Positions 26,742-39,099 of a stretch of 64,000 bases of DNA are shown here, piece by piece. Numbering within the stretch: position 1 is the first letter of the stretch; each line of letters starts with the position of its first letter. Below the pieces are notes generated by a model. The model saw only the letters and a program-made list of their open reading frames with translations. It had not been told where the DNA came from and did no database searches. The DNA lies in NCBI RefSeq assembly GCF_000308295.2, contig NZ_HG326653.1, positions 449,901-513,900 on the forward strand, given 5' to 3'. The translations under genes were made by a program, and so were the position numbers. Source of the DNA: Afipia birgiae 34632 (GTDB lineage: Bacteria; Pseudomonadota; Alphaproteobacteria; Rhizobiales; Xanthobacteraceae).

Positions 26742-27557
26742 TTAGTTGCTGCCGAGACCAAGCACGTCGGTCATCGAATAATGTCCAGGCTTCTTGTCCT
26801 TCGCCCACATCGCCGCCTTCAGCGCGCCGCGCGCGAAAATCATGCGATCCTCCGACTTGTGCGCGAGTTCGATGCGTTCATAGGGCCCTGCGAAAATCAC
26901 CGTATGATCGCCGGTGGCGGTGCCGCCGCGCAGTGTCGCAAAACCAATGTCGCCCCGATTGCGCGCGCCGGTGTAGCCGTCACGCGAGCGCACCGAGCGC
27001 TGTCCGAGATCGATCCCGCGGCCGTCCGCCGCCGCCTGCCCGAGCAGGTAGGCGGTGCCCGACGGCGCGTCGATCTTCTGCCTGTGGTGCATTTCGAGAA
27101 TCTCGATATCGAAATCCTCATCGAGCGACTTTGACACCTGCTTCACCAGCGCGGCCAGCAGATTGACGCCAAGGCTCATGTTGCCGGACTGCACGACGAT
27201 GGCCTGCGAGGTCACGCTCTTGATAACCGCGTTATCCGATGCCGACAGGCCCGTGGTGCCGATGACGTGGACAATGCCGCGCTGGGCGGCAATGGCGACG
27301 TTGGCGATGGTCGCGGCGGGTACGGTGAAATCGAGAATGCCGTCGGCGTTTTTCGACAGGGTCCAGAGGTCGCCGGAAAGTTCAATGCCGTTGGCAGGAA
27401 GCCCCGCAAGCACGCCGGCATCCTGGCCCAGGAGGTCGGAGCCCGGCGCTTCCAGCGCGCCGGCGAGCGCGACGCCCTCGGTCTCGGCAATGGTGCGGAT
27501 CAGGGTCCGGCCCATCCGGCCCCCGGCTCCAGCAACGATCAGGCGCATATCGGCCAT
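26742..27557 (-). CDS. dapB: 4-hydroxy-tetrahydrodipicolinate reductase
   Basis: 271 residues. Lysine/diaminopimelate pathway enzyme supplying meso-DAP for peptidoglycan. The nucleotide-binding motif [13 protein letters not shown] is at residues 8-20. The signature [19 protein letters not shown] (catalytic His/Lys) is near residue 155, then the C-terminal tetramerisation strand set. An in-frame ATG three codons downstream is also possible. It is upstream of gpmA on the minus strand. Confidence 0.97.
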   Translation of the reverse strand: MADMRLIVAGAGGRMGRTLIRTIAETEGVALAGALEAPGSDLLGQDAGVLAGLPANGIELSGDLWTLSKNADGILDFTVPAATIANVAIAAQRGIVHVIGTTGLSASDNAVIKSVTSQAIVVQSGNMSLGVNLLAALVKQVSKSLDEDFDIEILEMHHRQKIDAPSGTAYLLGQAAADGRGIDLGQRSVRSRDGYTGARNRGDIGFATLRGGTATGDHTVIFAGPYERIELAHKSEDRMIFARGALKAAMWAKDKKPGHYSMTDVLGLGSN

Positions 27558-27735
27558 TTTCAGCCCTCAAAACCCGTTTCATAACTTGCTTTGGCGGTAT
27601 AGCGGCGCGAGGCCACGGCGGCAACCGCGCCCGTCCCGCACAGAGGGCCGCTTTGCACGGCTGAGTGACCTGCCTGAAGTCATGCAAGGGTCACGCAGCC
27701 GACCTATTGAGGGGCACCCCGAAGGAAACCCGTCC

Positions 27736-28728
27736 ATGCGCCTGCTGCCTGCTCTCTCCGCCGGGATACTCTTGATCGCAACCTCGTTGACGCCTGCATC
27801 GGCGGCGGAGCGTATCGGTGGCGACAATGCGTTCTCGTTCGTGGCGCTCGGCGACATCCCCTACAATTTGCCGGACGACTACGCGAAGTTCGACCGGCTG
27901 ATCGCTGCGGTCAACGCACTGAAGCCCGCCTTCACCCTGCACATGGGCGACATCAAATCCAGCGCACTGCCGTGCAGCGATGAAGTGCTGAAAAGGAGTT
28001 ACGACCAGATCCAGACGTTCGAGGGCGCGCTGGTCTACACCATCGGCGACAATGAATGGCTCGACTGCCACCGCAAGGCCGCAGGCGGCTACAATCCGCG
28101 CGAGCGCCTTGCGAAGCTGCGCGAGATGTTTTTCGCGACCCCGACGAAATCGCTCGGCAAGGCTCCGCTCGATGTGGAAAGCCAGGCGCTGCTGATGCCG
28201 GAATATTCAACCTACGTTGAGAACACGCGTTTTGCGAAGAACGGCGTGATGTTCTTCACCGCGCATGTACCGGGCTCGAACAACGGCTTCGAGGCGCAGG
28301 ATCTGGAGAGCGTGAAGGAGTTCTTCGCCCGAGACAAGGCGAATGTCGCGTGGATCAATGCGAGCTTCGCCAAGGCGAGCGCGGACAACGCCAAGGCTGT
28401 TGTGATGTTTGTGCAGGCGGAGTTCGACGAATCGCGATTCCAGAACGGCGCGATGCCGCGCCAGTCCGGCTTTACCAGCACGCTCGACGCCATTGAGGCC
28501 GGCGCGACCCGCTTCGGCAAGCCGGTGCTCCTGATCCATGGCGACGAGCACTATTTTTCAATCGCGCCGCTGCGCAACAGCAAGGGAAAGCCGATCCCCG
28601 GCGTCAACAAGCTGATGGTCTACGGCGACAAACTGGTCCACGCGGTGCGTGTGCTGGTCGATCCCGATAGCAGCAGCGTGTTCGGGTTCGTGCCGCTCAT
28701 CGTCCCCGAAAACGGGATGGGGAAGTAG
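27736..28728 (+). CDS. Secreted metallophosphoesterase-like protein
   Basis: 330 residues from the ATG at 27736, with GAAGGAAA upstream; the much longer open frame before it is a dapB shadow. The signal peptide is MRLLPALSAGILLIATSLTPASAAE. Calcineurin-like features are FSFVALGDIPYN (the GD.P metal site), LHMGDIKSS (second metal Asp), YTIGDNEW (GDNE/H motif) and VLLIHGDEHYF near residue 270. The phosphatase substrate is unknown. It stands alone between dapB (divergent) and a family B repeat. Confidence 0.82.
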   Translation: MRLLPALSAGILLIATSLTPASAAERIGGDNAFSFVALGDIPYNLPDDYAKFDRLIAAVNALKPAFTLHMGDIKSSALPCSDEVLKRSYDQIQTFEGALVYTIGDNEWLDCHRKAAGGYNPRERLAKLREMFFATPTKSLGKAPLDVESQALLMPEYSTYVENTRFAKNGVMFFTAHVPGSNNGFEAQDLESVKEFFARDKANVAWINASFAKASADNAKAVVMFVQAEFDESRFQNGAMPRQSGFTSTLDAIEAGATRFGKPVLLIHGDEHYFSIAPLRNSKGKPIPGVNKLMVYGDKLVHAVRVLVDPDSSSVFGFVPLIVPENGMGK

Positions 28729-28751
28729 CAGCGCGACCTTCGCACCATCGC

Positions 28752-28891
28752 CGTCACCCCGAGTTGCCGCAGCGAAGCAACAGGCGTTCGAAAGAACGCC
28801 GTTCTTCGAACGGCTATGGGCCTCGAAGGGCGACGGCCTTTTGGAACCCTCATCCTTCGAGGCTCGCAAGCGCTCGCACCTCAGGATGACG
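28752..28891. repeat. Palindromic repeat, family B copy 1
   Basis: From CGTCACCCCGAG to CACCTCAGGATGACG with inner hairpins CGTTCGAAAGAACG and AGGGCGACGG...CCTTCGAGGCTCGC. It is related to the element at 41847-41950 (shared CCTCGAAGGGCGACGG, TTTCGAGGCTCGCAAG and CTCAGGATGACG). Confidence 0.75.
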
Positions 28892-28915
28892 ACTCAGCTT
28901 CCAGACTCTAAACGC

Positions 28916-29221
28916 TTACGGCTGCTCGCCGTCGTAGCCTTCGATGATGACGATTTCGCCATTGGAATGCGGCGCGCGCGCCTTGATCAAGGCCTGATAT
29001 TCCGGCGAGTGATAGCAGGCCAGTGCGGTCACATAGTCTTTGAACTCGATGACGACATTGCGCGAGCGCGCCGGGCCTTCGTGGCCTTCATGAGTGCCGC
29101 CGCGCACCAGAAACTTGGCGCCGTATTTCTTGAAGACCGTACCGTTATGGGCAACGTAGTCCCGCTTGTACCCATCGAGATCATGAACGTCGATCCGCGC
29201 GACCCAGTAACCCTTGGCCAT
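28916..29221 (-). CDS. DUF1330 protein
   Basis: 101 residues. MAKGYWVARIDVHDLDGYKRDYVAHNGTVFKKYGAKFLVRGG and the later FKDYVTALACYHSPEYQALI are the DUF1330 pattern, a small dimeric ferredoxin-like fold of unknown function. It lies 18 bases downstream of pyrF on the same strand, so the two are probably cotranscribed together with the FMN reductase gene, though a shared role is not evident. Confidence 0.9.
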   Translation of the reverse strand: MAKGYWVARIDVHDLDGYKRDYVAHNGTVFKKYGAKFLVRGGTHEGHEGPARSRNVVIEFKDYVTALACYHSPEYQALIKARAPHSNGEIVIIEGYDGEQP

Positions 29222-29239
29222 TTTGTTCTCCCTTTTTGA

Positions 29240-29947
29240 TTAGCCGTCTGCCTGAACGATCTCCGCGACGATGGCGTCGGCCGCCGCTTTCGGATCTGCC
29301 GCTTCCACCACCGGCCGGCCGACCACGAGATAATCCGCGCCCGCAGAAATCGCGCGGCCCGGGGTCATGATGCGCTTCTGGTCACCCACCGCACTGCCGG
29401 CAGGACGAATGCCCGGCGTCACCAGCGCCATCTGCGGGCCGACGATGCCGCGCACAGTCGCGGCTTCCTCTCCCGAACAGACAAGGCCGTCGATGCCGAG
29501 CGCCTGCGCCTGCAGCGCGCGCGCCTCCACAAGATCCGACACGCCGAGACGATACCCCGCCGCGTGCAGATCGTCCTCATCGTAGGACGTCAGCACGGTG
29601 ACCGCGAGAATCTTCAGCGACGATCCGCGCGCCTCGGCCGCCGCCTTCATGGTCTGCGGATAGGCATGCACCGTCAGAAATGTTGCGCCGAGTTTGCCGA
29701 TGCTCTCGACGCCTTTGGCAACCGTGTTGCCGATGTCGTGCAGCTTGAGATCGACAAAAACCTTCTTGCCGCGCTCGGCCAGCTTCGGCACCAGCGCAAG
29801 CCCGCCAGCATAACCGAGCTGGTAGCCGATCTTGTAGAACGTCACGCTGTCGCCGAGCCGCGCGATCAGCGCTTCGGCGGTCTCAACGCTGGAGAGATCG
29901 AGCGCGACGATCAGCCGGTCGCGGGACTCAACATGGGTGGGCTTCAT
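29240..29947 (-). CDS. pyrF: Orotidine 5'-phosphate decarboxylase
   Basis: 235 residues. Final step of UMP synthesis. [18 protein letters not shown] opens the TIM barrel. The catalytic Lys/Asp tetrad lies in [14 protein letters not shown] near residue 65. [18 protein letters not shown] and [15 protein letters not shown] bind the phosphate. Normal length. It lies six bases after the FMN reductase gene and 18 bases ahead of the DUF1330 gene. Confidence 0.97.
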   Translation of the reverse strand: MKPTHVESRDRLIVALDLSSVETAEALIARLGDSVTFYKIGYQLGYAGGLALVPKLAERGKKVFVDLKLHDIGNTVAKGVESIGKLGATFLTVHAYPQTMKAAAEARGSSLKILAVTVLTSYDEDDLHAAGYRLGVSDLVEARALQAQALGIDGLVCSGEEAATVRGIVGPQMALVTPGIRPAGSAVGDQKRIMTPGRAISAGADYLVVGRPVVEAADPKAAADAIVAEIVQADG

Positions 29948-29953
29948 GGCGTT

Positions 29954-30535
29954 TCACATCATCTGTTGGGCGGTGTCGATCAACTGGCGCAGGGTTCCGC
30001 GCAGCAACTGGGCGTCGGCCGGATCTTTCAGGCGATCCATGTCGTCGAAAGCCTGACCTGCGAACGACAGCGCCATCTGTTTCGGGACCACCGTCGCGCC
30101 GCAGCCGAGCGCCAGAATCTGGCGCAGCGCCATCAGCACGCGCAGCCCGCCGAATTTTCCGTCGGAGGCCGCACCGATCGCAAAGGCGCGCTCGCGAAAC
30201 ACCTGGCCGAGCGTTTCGTTGCGGTCGCGCACCCGCGTTACCCAGTCGATGGTGTTCTTCAAGAGCGGCGGCACCGAGGAATTGTATTCCGGGCTGACGA
30301 TGAAAACGCCGTGATGCGCGCCGATCATGCGCTTGAGATTGACGGCATTGGCCGGCACGCCGGATTTCGCTTCAAGATCGCCGTCGTAAATCGGCAGCGG
30401 ATAGTCGCTGAGCGAGATCAGCGTCGCATCGACGTCGAGCAGCGCCAGTTCCTTGACCGCCACGGCCGCAAGCCGCGCGTTGAACGAGGCTGCGCGCAGC
30501 GAGCCGGGAATGACGAGGATTTTCAGCGCGGCCAT
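29954..30535 (-). CDS. NADPH-dependent FMN reductase family protein
   Basis: 193 residues. ILVIPGSLRAASFNARLA is the FMN phosphate loop (GSLR.xSxN), VFIVSPEYNSSVPPLLKNTIDWVTR is the second FMN-binding motif, and the pattern matches the ChrR/YieF azoreductase-like flavodoxin-fold family. Substrates may be quinones, azo compounds or metals; nothing nearby narrows this. It is likely first gene of a pyrF-containing transcript. Confidence 0.88.
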   Translation of the reverse strand: MAALKILVIPGSLRAASFNARLAAVAVKELALLDVDATLISLSDYPLPIYDGDLEAKSGVPANAVNLKRMIGAHHGVFIVSPEYNSSVPPLLKNTIDWVTRVRDRNETLGQVFRERAFAIGAASDGKFGGLRVLMALRQILALGCGATVVPKQMALSFAGQAFDDMDRLKDPADAQLLRGTLRQLIDTAQQMM

Positions 30536-30625
30536 GATGCTCCTGTCACCTCCGGACAGGACGAAGGCGCGACAGGTTTATAGCTTGGCGGATTTTGAGA
30601 CGCAAAAGGCCGGCAGGCGCTTGTA

Positions 30626-31225
30626 TCAGCCCTTGCGATAGACCCAGACGCGCGCGGGCGGCAGGTTCATCCAGACCCGCTCCGAGGCCTGGGTGTGGAT
30701 TCCCGGCAAGGATTTCGGGATCGGCGGCGCCACCGAATAGGTGAACTGGATGAAGGGAGCGCCCGCTTCCATTTTCAGGAACGCATCGCGCATCAGCTTC
30801 AGACGAACCAGCATCGGCTTGGTGACAAGCGGCAGGCCGGACACCATCGCGGCGGCGGGCTCTTTCCAGTCTGCCAGCGTCTGGTCGAGATTGTAGGCAT
30901 CGCCCTGAATCACGGTCGCCTGCGGATAGCGCTCACGCAGCAGCGCGCAGAAGCCCGGATCGAACTCCACCAGCACCAAGCGCTTCTCGGCAACGCCGTG
31001 CGCGATCAGCGCATCGGTGATGGCGCCGGTGCCGGGCCCAAGTTCGATGACAGGTCCGTCGGAATGCGGATCGACGTAACGCGCAACCGTGCGCGCCAGC
31101 ACCTTGCTGGACGGCATCACCGCGCCCATGTGCAGGGGCTTTTCAATCCAGGAGCGGAGAAAACGAACTTCGTCGTCGAGACGAAGCGGCTTCTTCAACG
31201 CACGCACAGTGGACTGGGGAGCCAT
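30626..31225 (-). CDS. Class I SAM methyltransferase, phospholipid N-methyltransferase-like
   Basis: 199 residues from the ATG at 31225 (GGAAG five bases upstream; the open frame reaches 31297). VRFLRSWIEKPLHMGAVMPSSKVLARTVARY followed by VIELGPGTGAITDALI (SAM motif I), LVLVEFDPGFCALL and MVSGLPLVTKP matches the rhizobial PmtA type and related rRNA-dimethylase-like enzymes. In this group PmtA methylates phosphatidylethanolamine on the way to phosphatidylcholine, and pmtA is often found near dnaKJ, as here. The specific substrate remains inference. Confidence 0.8.
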   Translation of the reverse strand: MAPQSTVRALKKPLRLDDEVRFLRSWIEKPLHMGAVMPSSKVLARTVARYVDPHSDGPVIELGPGTGAITDALIAHGVAEKRLVLVEFDPGFCALLRERYPQATVIQGDAYNLDQTLADWKEPAAAMVSGLPLVTKPMLVRLKLMRDAFLKMEAGAPFIQFTYSVAPPIPKSLPGIHTQASERVWMNLPPARVWVYRKG

Positions 31226-31316
31226 GATACTTCCAACGGAGCCCGGGGACGGGCGAGGCGTCAAATTTCCTTCACAATGGGGTATAGACGCAAGCAAAAA
31301 GCGTCAAGGACGCCAG

Positions 31317-32453
31317 CTATGGCGTATTGGCGCGGGCTCCGAAGAAGTCCTTGACCATCTTGAAGAATCCTGCCGCTTCGGGCTGGGTTTCGCCGGACGA
31401 CAGCTTTTCGAACTCCGCCAGCAGCTCTTTCTGCTTCTTGGTGAGGTTTTGCGGCGTCTCGACCACGACCTGAACGTACATGTCGCCCATCTGCCGGGAG
31501 CGCAGCACTGGCATGCCCTTTGAGGCGACGCGGAAGCGGCGGCCGGACTGGGTGCCCGACGGCACTTTCACCTTGGTCTTGCCCTGGTCGATGGTGGGCA
31601 CTTCGAACTCGCCGCCCATCGCCGCCGTCACCATCGACACCGGCACGCGGCAATGCAGGTCCGCACCGTCGCGCTGGAAGAACTTGTGCGAGGCCAGCGA
31701 CAGGAAAATGTAGAGATCGCCCGCAGGGCCGCCCTGCACGCCCGCCTCGCCCTCGCCGGCGAGACGAATGCGGGTGCCGTCCTCGACGCCCGGCGGAATG
31801 TTGACAGACAGCGTGCGCTCTTTCTGCACGCGGCCTTGCCCCGAGCAGGACGCGCACGGCGTCTCAATCATCTGGCCACGGCCCTGACAACCGGGGCAGG
31901 TCCGCTCCAGCGTGAAGAAGCCTTGCGCCTGGCGAACACGGCCAGCGCCGCCGCACATCGAGCAGGTCTTCGGCTTGGTGCCCGCCTTGGCGCCGGTGCC
32001 GGAGCATGTCTCACAGGTCACCGCGACCGGAATGTTGATCTGCGCGGTCTTGCCGGAGAAGGCTTCCTCCAGCGTGATTTCCATATTGTAGCGGAGGTCC
32101 GCGCCGCGCTCGCGGCCACCCCGGCCGCCGCGCTGTCCGGCCATGCCGAACAGGTCTTCGAAAATATCGGAGAAGGAGGACGCAAAGCCGGCGCCGAACC
32201 CGGCCCCGTGGCCGCTGCCATTGCCCTGCTCGAACGCGGCATGGCCATAGCGGTCGTAGGCGGCGCGCTTGTTGCCGTCCTTGAGGATTTCGTAAGCCTC
32301 GGAGATTTCCTTGAACTTGTGCTCGCAGGACGGGTCGCCCGGATTCTTGTCCGGGTGCCATTTCATAGCGAGCTTGCGGAAGGCCGACTTCAGGCCGGCT
32401 TCATCGATGGAGCGTTCGACTTCCAGCGTCTCGTAATAGCAGGCCTTAGACAT
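31317..32453 (-). CDS. dnaJ: Chaperone DnaJ (Hsp40)
   Basis: 378 residues, complete type I DnaJ. The J-domain has the HPD motif ([10 protein letters not shown]). A Gly/Phe-rich region ([14 protein letters not shown]) is followed by four zinc repeats ([32 protein letters not shown]) and C-terminal client-binding domains. It delivers substrates to DnaK and stimulates its ATPase. It lies 87 bases downstream of dnaK behind a hairpin that may lower its expression relative to dnaK. Confidence 0.97.
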   Translation of the reverse strand: MSKACYYETLEVERSIDEAGLKSAFRKLAMKWHPDKNPGDPSCEHKFKEISEAYEILKDGNKRAAYDRYGHAAFEQGNGSGHGAGFGAGFASSFSDIFEDLFGMAGQRGGRGGRERGADLRYNMEITLEEAFSGKTAQINIPVAVTCETCSGTGAKAGTKPKTCSMCGGAGRVRQAQGFFTLERTCPGCQGRGQMIETPCASCSGQGRVQKERTLSVNIPPGVEDGTRIRLAGEGEAGVQGGPAGDLYIFLSLASHKFFQRDGADLHCRVPVSMVTAAMGGEFEVPTIDQGKTKVKVPSGTQSGRRFRVASKGMPVLRSRQMGDMYVQVVVETPQNLTKKQKELLAEFEKLSSGETQPEAAGFFKMVKDFFGARANTP

Positions 32454-32500
32454 GGCTGATCTGGGTCATGCGAGTCTGGATCTGTATTTGGTTCGCCGTG

Positions 32501-32530
32501 AAAAGCCTCCCCCTTGAAGGGGAGGCTTTT
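32501..32530 (-). terminator. Hairpin between dnaK and dnaJ
   Basis: 12-bp stem AAAAGCCTCCCC (32501-32512) and GGGGAGGCTTTT (32519-32530), six-base loop. On the minus strand the stem ends in TTTT, so it can terminate part of the dnaK transcripts before dnaJ. Confidence 0.8.
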
Positions 32531-32540
32531 CGTGGGCTGG

Positions 32541-34448
<1,908 letters not shown>

Positions 34449-34544
34449 CTAGTCCTTCTTTTTGCGGCAGGTTGGCTGGGCCCTGACGGCGCACCAATCC
34501 AAACCCCCAATATCAAATATTCGCGACGTCGCGACGCTCCGCCT

Positions 34545-34573
34545 CATATAGGAGGGGGGCATGGGCCCGCAAG
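34545..34573 (-). promoter_or_regulatory. Candidate heat-shock (RpoH-type) promoter of dnaK
   Basis: On the minus strand CTTG (34570-34573) is followed after about 18 bases by CCTATATG (34545-34552). This resembles the alphaproteobacterial sigma-32 pattern CTTG-N17/18-CYTAT-T and lies about 100 bases before the dnaK start. Judged by eye only. Confidence 0.5.
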
Positions 34574-34777
34574 GACCAGCCCTTGTAAACAGCCGGGAAA
34601 ATGGAATTTCCGCGCCAGCCGCCCTCCTCCCGGAACGGCGGCGAATGCGTCAATTTGCAACGATTCGGCCCTTGATCTGTTGGCCCGGCGCAGAAACAGT
34701 TGGGCCTCGCACAGACGGGCCCGTCCCGCGCCGTGTCCGACCATCGAACGGCCTCAATACGACATCAGTCAGGTTTC

Positions 34778-35710
34778 ATGAAAACGATCGTCCGCGTCCT
34801 CGCCATCGTCTCCATCGCCGCCGCATCGCCGGCTCTTGCCGCTGACCCGGTATTTCCTTCAGGCGCGCGCGTCGGGCTGGAGCCTGCCGCAGGGCTCACT
34901 GTAGCCAAGGAGTTTCTGGGGTTCGAATCCGCCGACCAGAAGATCAAGGTCGGAGTCGCCGAGATTCCTCCCGCGGCCTTCGCAACGGTTGAGGCCGCCG
35001 TGAAGGAGGGCAAGCCCACCACAACCGGCTCCAAACCTGAGGCCTTCGAGACCGCAGCCGGCAAGGCTTTCATCACCTCCGATGCCGGCAAGGACGGTGC
35101 GATCGCGGTCAAGATGTATTCGGTCATCATCGCGGGCGATAAGTTCACCGGCTACATCATCGCGCAGGTGCGCGAGGATACCGCCAACCCAATATCCGAC
35201 GAGGCCATGCGCAAGATGTTCGCCTCGGCGAAGCTGCGAAATGACGTCCCGACCGAAGAACAGCTCAGCCTGATGCCGTTCAAGATCGGCGAGCTCAGCG
35301 ATTTCAAAACCGTCCGCACCCTGGCGCCGCGCTCCTCGATCCTTTTGACCGACGGCACCGAAGACACCACGCTCGACGGCGCACCCTATATGGTGATTGG
35401 CCTGACCGCGGCCGGGCCCGCGTCGCCGGACGATCGCGGACGCTTTGCGCAACAGGCCGCTGCCACGATTCCGGGCCTTCGCAATGCGCGCATCACCTCG
35501 AACGAGCCGCTGCGGATCGACGGCACCGCCGGATACGAGACGCGAATCGAGGCTGTCACCGGCAAGAACGACACGCCGGTGACCGTTGTACAGTGGCTGA
35601 GATTCGGCGGCGGCACCTCGCTTCGCATCATCGCGAGCGCCACGCGCGAGGAATGGCCGAAGGCGTTCCCGCGCTTTCGCGCGGTGCGCGACGGCATCGA
35701 TCCGCGCTAA
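34778..35710 (+). CDS. Periplasmic hypothetical protein
   Basis: 310 residues from the ATG at 34778, with AGG upstream. The signal peptide is MKTIVRVLAIVSIAAASPALAAD. The mature protein is of mixed alpha/beta type: VFPSGARVGLEPAAGLTVAKEFLGFES..., a central KIGELSDFKTVRTLAPRSSILLTDGT segment and a C-terminal WLRFGGGTSLRIIASATREEWPKAFPRFRAVRDGI resembling conserved proteins of Bradyrhizobium without known function. Divergent from dnaK; its end overlaps by four bases the end of the converging membrane-protein gene. Confidence 0.7.
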   Translation: MKTIVRVLAIVSIAAASPALAADPVFPSGARVGLEPAAGLTVAKEFLGFESADQKIKVGVAEIPPAAFATVEAAVKEGKPTTTGSKPEAFETAAGKAFITSDAGKDGAIAVKMYSVIIAGDKFTGYIIAQVREDTANPISDEAMRKMFASAKLRNDVPTEEQLSLMPFKIGELSDFKTVRTLAPRSSILLTDGTEDTTLDGAPYMVIGLTAAGPASPDDRGRFAQQAAATIPGLRNARITSNEPLRIDGTAGYETRIEAVTGKNDTPVTVVQWLRFGGGTSLRIIASATREEWPKAFPRFRAVRDGIDPR

Positions 35711-37218
35711 TTTGAAGCGGCGTCCGCCCGGACCATAATATCGACGCCGTAAATGCTGTTGGCCTTGGTGTAGGGCTTCAACAACGCCGACAATTCGGCA
35801 TCGGCGTCGATCCATTCGCCCCATCGGCCGATCATGTTGTCGACCAGAACGATCGTGGGCGGCTGCCGCTTGATATCCTCGATCAACCAGGCGCGCTCGC
35901 GTGCGACATGGCGGGCAAGTGTTTCGGCCTGACCGGGCTGAACCATGCCGTAGCGCTTCATGTAATCGGTGTGCTCGGTGATCCAGAGATTTGACTCCCG
36001 GGACACCCACGTCCCCCTGAGCGCTCGCACCACAGGGTGTCCGATGCCCGGTTCGCTCGAAATCGCCAGGATGACCGGCCGGTCGCCATAGCGGGCGATA
36101 TAGGGCTGAAGGATCCGCCCGGTGAACGTTTCCGTGAACCAGACCATTCCGACGACGAACAGAACGGCCAGAGCAGAGACAGCGCTCACACCGGCCGGCC
36201 GACGTGTATCGAACCTGAATGAAACAACCGCGACGATCGCCGCGAAAAAAGCCAGCGCGATCATCGGATAGGAGTGATAGGGCCAGCCCTTGCGCTGGAG
36301 AAAAAACGCCGCGGCAAAACCAATGGAGCCGGCGACCAGCACGATGACAGCGCGACTGCGGCAATCATACTGCAACAAGAGAATTACAAGCATCACACCG
36401 AGCCAGCACGCCACACCCTTGGTCTCGATCATGAACGACAATGACCGCCCCACCGGTACGTAAACATCGCGCGCGATGGGCAGCACCACGGTAAAAAACT
36501 CCGGAAAGAGCGCCACGATGCAGGCAACGTAGCCGAGCACGGCAACGCCCGCGATCCAGTTTTCCGGAACAAACACGACGCGCCAGGACCGGCGCAGAAG
36601 CGCTGCCGTAACGACCGCGCAGACGAATGCGAGAATGAAATAGGGCTTGAACGCGAGCGTGATGCCGGCGCCGAGGCCGGCCGCTGCGATTTCCCAGCGC
36701 GCCGGTACCTCGCCATTTACCCGCAGCATGAGGGCGGCGAAAAACGGCAGGCTCGCGATCAGTGCGATATGCTCACGCTGGCCGAATTCCTGGGTCGGCA
36801 ACATCGCAAGGATCGCCAGCGCGGGCGCCAGCAGCAAGGGGTTCTGCAGATCGCGCAGCCGCTCCGAGCGCCGCAGGATCGAAGCCACGCAACCGAGCGC
36901 AGCGAACACGGCCAGAAACATCAGCGCATCGACCACTGGCTCGGCCGCGGCGCCAAGAGCGCGGGCGATCAAGATGGCCGGAACGTAGGCGAGGACGGCG
37001 ATCGGTGGATTTGTCTCAATCACGTCGCCGTAGAGCGTCTTGCCAGCGAGAACCTGTTCACCTGCCGTTAGAAGCCAGCTCACGTCGTTATTCGCGGGAA
37101 CGACGTACCGCAAGATCAGCGCGACAACAAAGACCGCAGTGAGCGACGACCATAGAACCAGTCTTCGCTCGAGCTGCGGCTTCGCGATCGCATTAGAGGC
37201 ATCGGTGGAAAGGGTCAT
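35707..37218 (-). CDS. Multi-spanning membrane protein, GT-C/glycosyltransferase-39-like
   Basis: 503 residues with about ten hydrophobic segments across the first 400 residues and a soluble C-terminal domain of about 130 residues. After the first segment comes PANNDVSWLLTAGEQVLAGKTLYGDVIETNPPIAVLAYVPA. The acidic residue and NPP pattern in this first periplasmic loop recall lipid-sugar-dependent GT-C enzymes (PMT/ArnT type), which would add a sugar or aminosugar in the periplasm. The identity is tentative. Transcribed alone. Confidence 0.6.
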   Translation of the reverse strand: MTLSTDASNAIAKPQLERRLVLWSSLTAVFVVALILRYVVPANNDVSWLLTAGEQVLAGKTLYGDVIETNPPIAVLAYVPAILIARALGAAAEPVVDALMFLAVFAALGCVASILRRSERLRDLQNPLLLAPALAILAMLPTQEFGQREHIALIASLPFFAALMLRVNGEVPARWEIAAAGLGAGITLAFKPYFILAFVCAVVTAALLRRSWRVVFVPENWIAGVAVLGYVACIVALFPEFFTVVLPIARDVYVPVGRSLSFMIETKGVACWLGVMLVILLLQYDCRSRAVIVLVAGSIGFAAAFFLQRKGWPYHSYPMIALAFFAAIVAVVSFRFDTRRPAGVSAVSALAVLFVVGMVWFTETFTGRILQPYIARYGDRPVILAISSEPGIGHPVVRALRGTWVSRESNLWITEHTDYMKRYGMVQPGQAETLARHVARERAWLIEDIKRQPPTIVLVDNMIGRWGEWIDADAELSALLKPYTKANSIYGVDIMVRADAASN

Positions 37219-37309
37219 GATCTGGTCCAGAAATCTGGACCAAATCTAGCTAGGCGCCGTTAACAGCCTGTTTCTGCGGTCGGCAGAAACGACGGCATTT
37301 CCGATGCGG

Positions 37310-37918
37310 TTAGCTGGCCTTCGCGCCGCCCTTGGCGACCGCGACCAGAGCCGGGCGCAACACGCGCTCGCCGATGGTGTAGCCGCCCTGCACGACCTGC
37401 ACGACGGTGCCTGTCGGCACCGTCGAATCCGGCACCTCGTACATCGCCTGATGGAAATTCGGATCGAACTTTTCTCCAAGCGGATCGAGCTTCTGCACGC
37501 CGTTCTTCTCCAGTGTCTTGTGCAGCGAACGCTCGGTCAGTTCGACGCCTTCGATCAGCGCCTTGAGACCGGGATCGGCCGCCTCACGCGCTTCCATCGG
37601 AACAGCATCCAGGGCGCGCTGCAGATTGTCGGCGATGTCGAGCACGTCGCGCGCAAACGCGGTGATGCCATAGGTCCGGGCATCGGCGACTTCGCGCTGG
37701 GTCCGCTTGCGCAGATTTTCCATCTCCGCGAGCGTGCGCAGCGTCCGGTCCTTCGCCTCGGCCACGTCCCTGGTGAGCGCTTCGACCGAACCTTCTTCAG
37801 GATCGTCAGGCATCACGTAAGGCTTTGAGACCACAGGCTCCTTGTCGGTCACGGAACCGTTCGCGCTGTCCTGCGCGGCCGCCTCCGACTGTTCCTTGCG
37901 CCCATTGGTATTGGCCAT
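37310..37918 (-). CDS. grpE: Nucleotide exchange factor GrpE
   Basis: 202 residues. An acidic, disordered N-terminus leads into a long coiled coil ([35 protein letters not shown]). The C-terminal beta domain [50 protein letters not shown] is the GrpE signature. It releases ADP from DnaK. It lies 89 bases downstream of hrcA on the same strand, the common hrcA-grpE pair. Confidence 0.97.
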   Translation of the reverse strand: MANTNGRKEQSEAAAQDSANGSVTDKEPVVSKPYVMPDDPEEGSVEALTRDVAEAKDRTLRTLAEMENLRKRTQREVADARTYGITAFARDVLDIADNLQRALDAVPMEAREAADPGLKALIEGVELTERSLHKTLEKNGVQKLDPLGEKFDPNFHQAMYEVPDSTVPTGTVVQVVQGGYTIGERVLRPALVAVAKGGAKAS

Positions 37919-38007
37919 AACTCACCTTTTCAGCAAATCGTCTCGATCATGTGGGATTGTTAGCCCGCATATCGTGCTTTAGGCGCGGAAAATCAAGCGC
38001 TAACGCG

Positions 38008-39099
38008 CTATTTGCCGATCAGCTGGCTGACGATCCGGGCAGCATAATCCACCATTGGTATGACCCGCGCGTAGTTCAGCCGCGTCGGACCGATCACGCC
38101 CAGCACGCCGACGATATGACCAGCGCCATCGCGATAGGGCGCGATGATGGTCGACGAGCCGGACAGCGAAAACAGCTTGTTCTCCGAGCCAATGAAAATG
38201 CGCACGCCATCGGCGCGCTCGGCGCGGCCCAAAAGATCGATCACGCCCTTCTTCGCCTCGAGGTCATCGAACAGCAACCGCACCCGCTCGAGATCCTCCA
38301 TCGCATGAAGATCTTCCAGCAGGTTGGCATGACCGCGCACGATCAGCTGGCGCTCATCACTGGCGCCACCCGACCAGCTCGCGATCCCCGCCGCGACGAC
38401 TTTCTGCGTCAATTGATCCAGTTCGCTGCGGCCTGCCGTCAACGCAGCCTCAAGCTCGCTTCGCGCTTCGGCGAGTGTGCGTCCGCGAATCCGTGCGTTG
38501 AGAAAATTCGAGGCTTCGGTCAGCGCCGACGACGGCACGCCCGGCGGCAACGGCAGCACGCGATTCTCGACCTGGCCATCTTCCGCGACCAGCACCACCA
38601 GCGCCTGTGTCGGCTCCAGCCGCACGAATTCGATATGCTTGAGGCGCACGTTCGCCTTTGCCGTCAGCACGACCGCGGCCGCACGAGTGAGGCCCGACAG
38701 CCGCGTCAGCGCTTCGCTCAGCGCGGCCTCGACCGACGGCGCACCGCCGACGGATTTGAGCTGCGTCTCGATCGACTGCCGCTCCGGCTCGGTCAGATCG
38801 CCAACCTGCATCAGCGCGTCGACGAAAAAGCGTAGTCCCAGTTCGGTCGGCAGCCGGCCCGCCGACGTATGCGGCGCGTAGATCAGTCCCAGCTGTTCGA
38901 GGTCCGACATCACGTTGCGCACGGAGGCCGGCGATAGCGGCACCGTGATCAGGCGCGAAATATTGCGCGAGCCGACCGGCTCCCCGGTGGCCAGATAGTT
39001 CTCGACAATCTGACGGAAAATATCCCGCGACCGCTCGTTGAGCTGCGCCAGCCCGGCGTTCGGCGTAATCAGATGACCTGTCGGCTCGTGGTGGGCCAA
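38008..39099 (-). CDS. hrcA: Heat-inducible transcription repressor HrcA (TTG start)
   Basis: 363 residues started at the TTG at 39097-39099, five bases after GGAG, giving [11 protein letters not shown] further in-frame TTG four codons upstream has no site of its own. The N-terminal winged helix ([54 protein letters not shown]) is diagnostic, followed by the GAF-like core ([21 protein letters not shown]). HrcA represses chaperonin genes by binding CIRCE inverted repeats. I found no CIRCE element in this window, so its targets, probably groESL, lie elsewhere. Confidence 0.95.
   Translation of the reverse strand: MAHHEPTGHLITPNAGLAQLNERSRDIFRQIVENYLATGEPVGSRNISRLITVPLSPASVRNVMSDLEQLGLIYAPHTSAGRLPTELGLRFFVDALMQVGDLTEPERQSIETQLKSVGGAPSVEAALSEALTRLSGLTRAAAVVLTAKANVRLKHIEFVRLEPTQALVVLVAEDGQVENRVLPLPPGVPSSALTEASNFLNARIRGRTLAEARSELEAALTAGRSELDQLTQKVVAAGIASWSGGASDERQLIVRGHANLLEDLHAMEDLERVRLLFDDLEAKKGVIDLLGRAERADGVRIFIGSENKLFSLSGSSTIIAPYRDGAGHIVGVLGVIGPTRLNYARVIPMVDYAARIVSQLIGK

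Noticed and set aside
25884-27134. 416-codon plus frame over gpmA and dapB
   Set aside because: Shadow of two certain minus-strand genes.
27055-27735. Long N-terminal extension of the metallophosphoesterase frame
   Set aside because: Lies over dapB; the signal peptide and ribosome binding site place the start at 27736.
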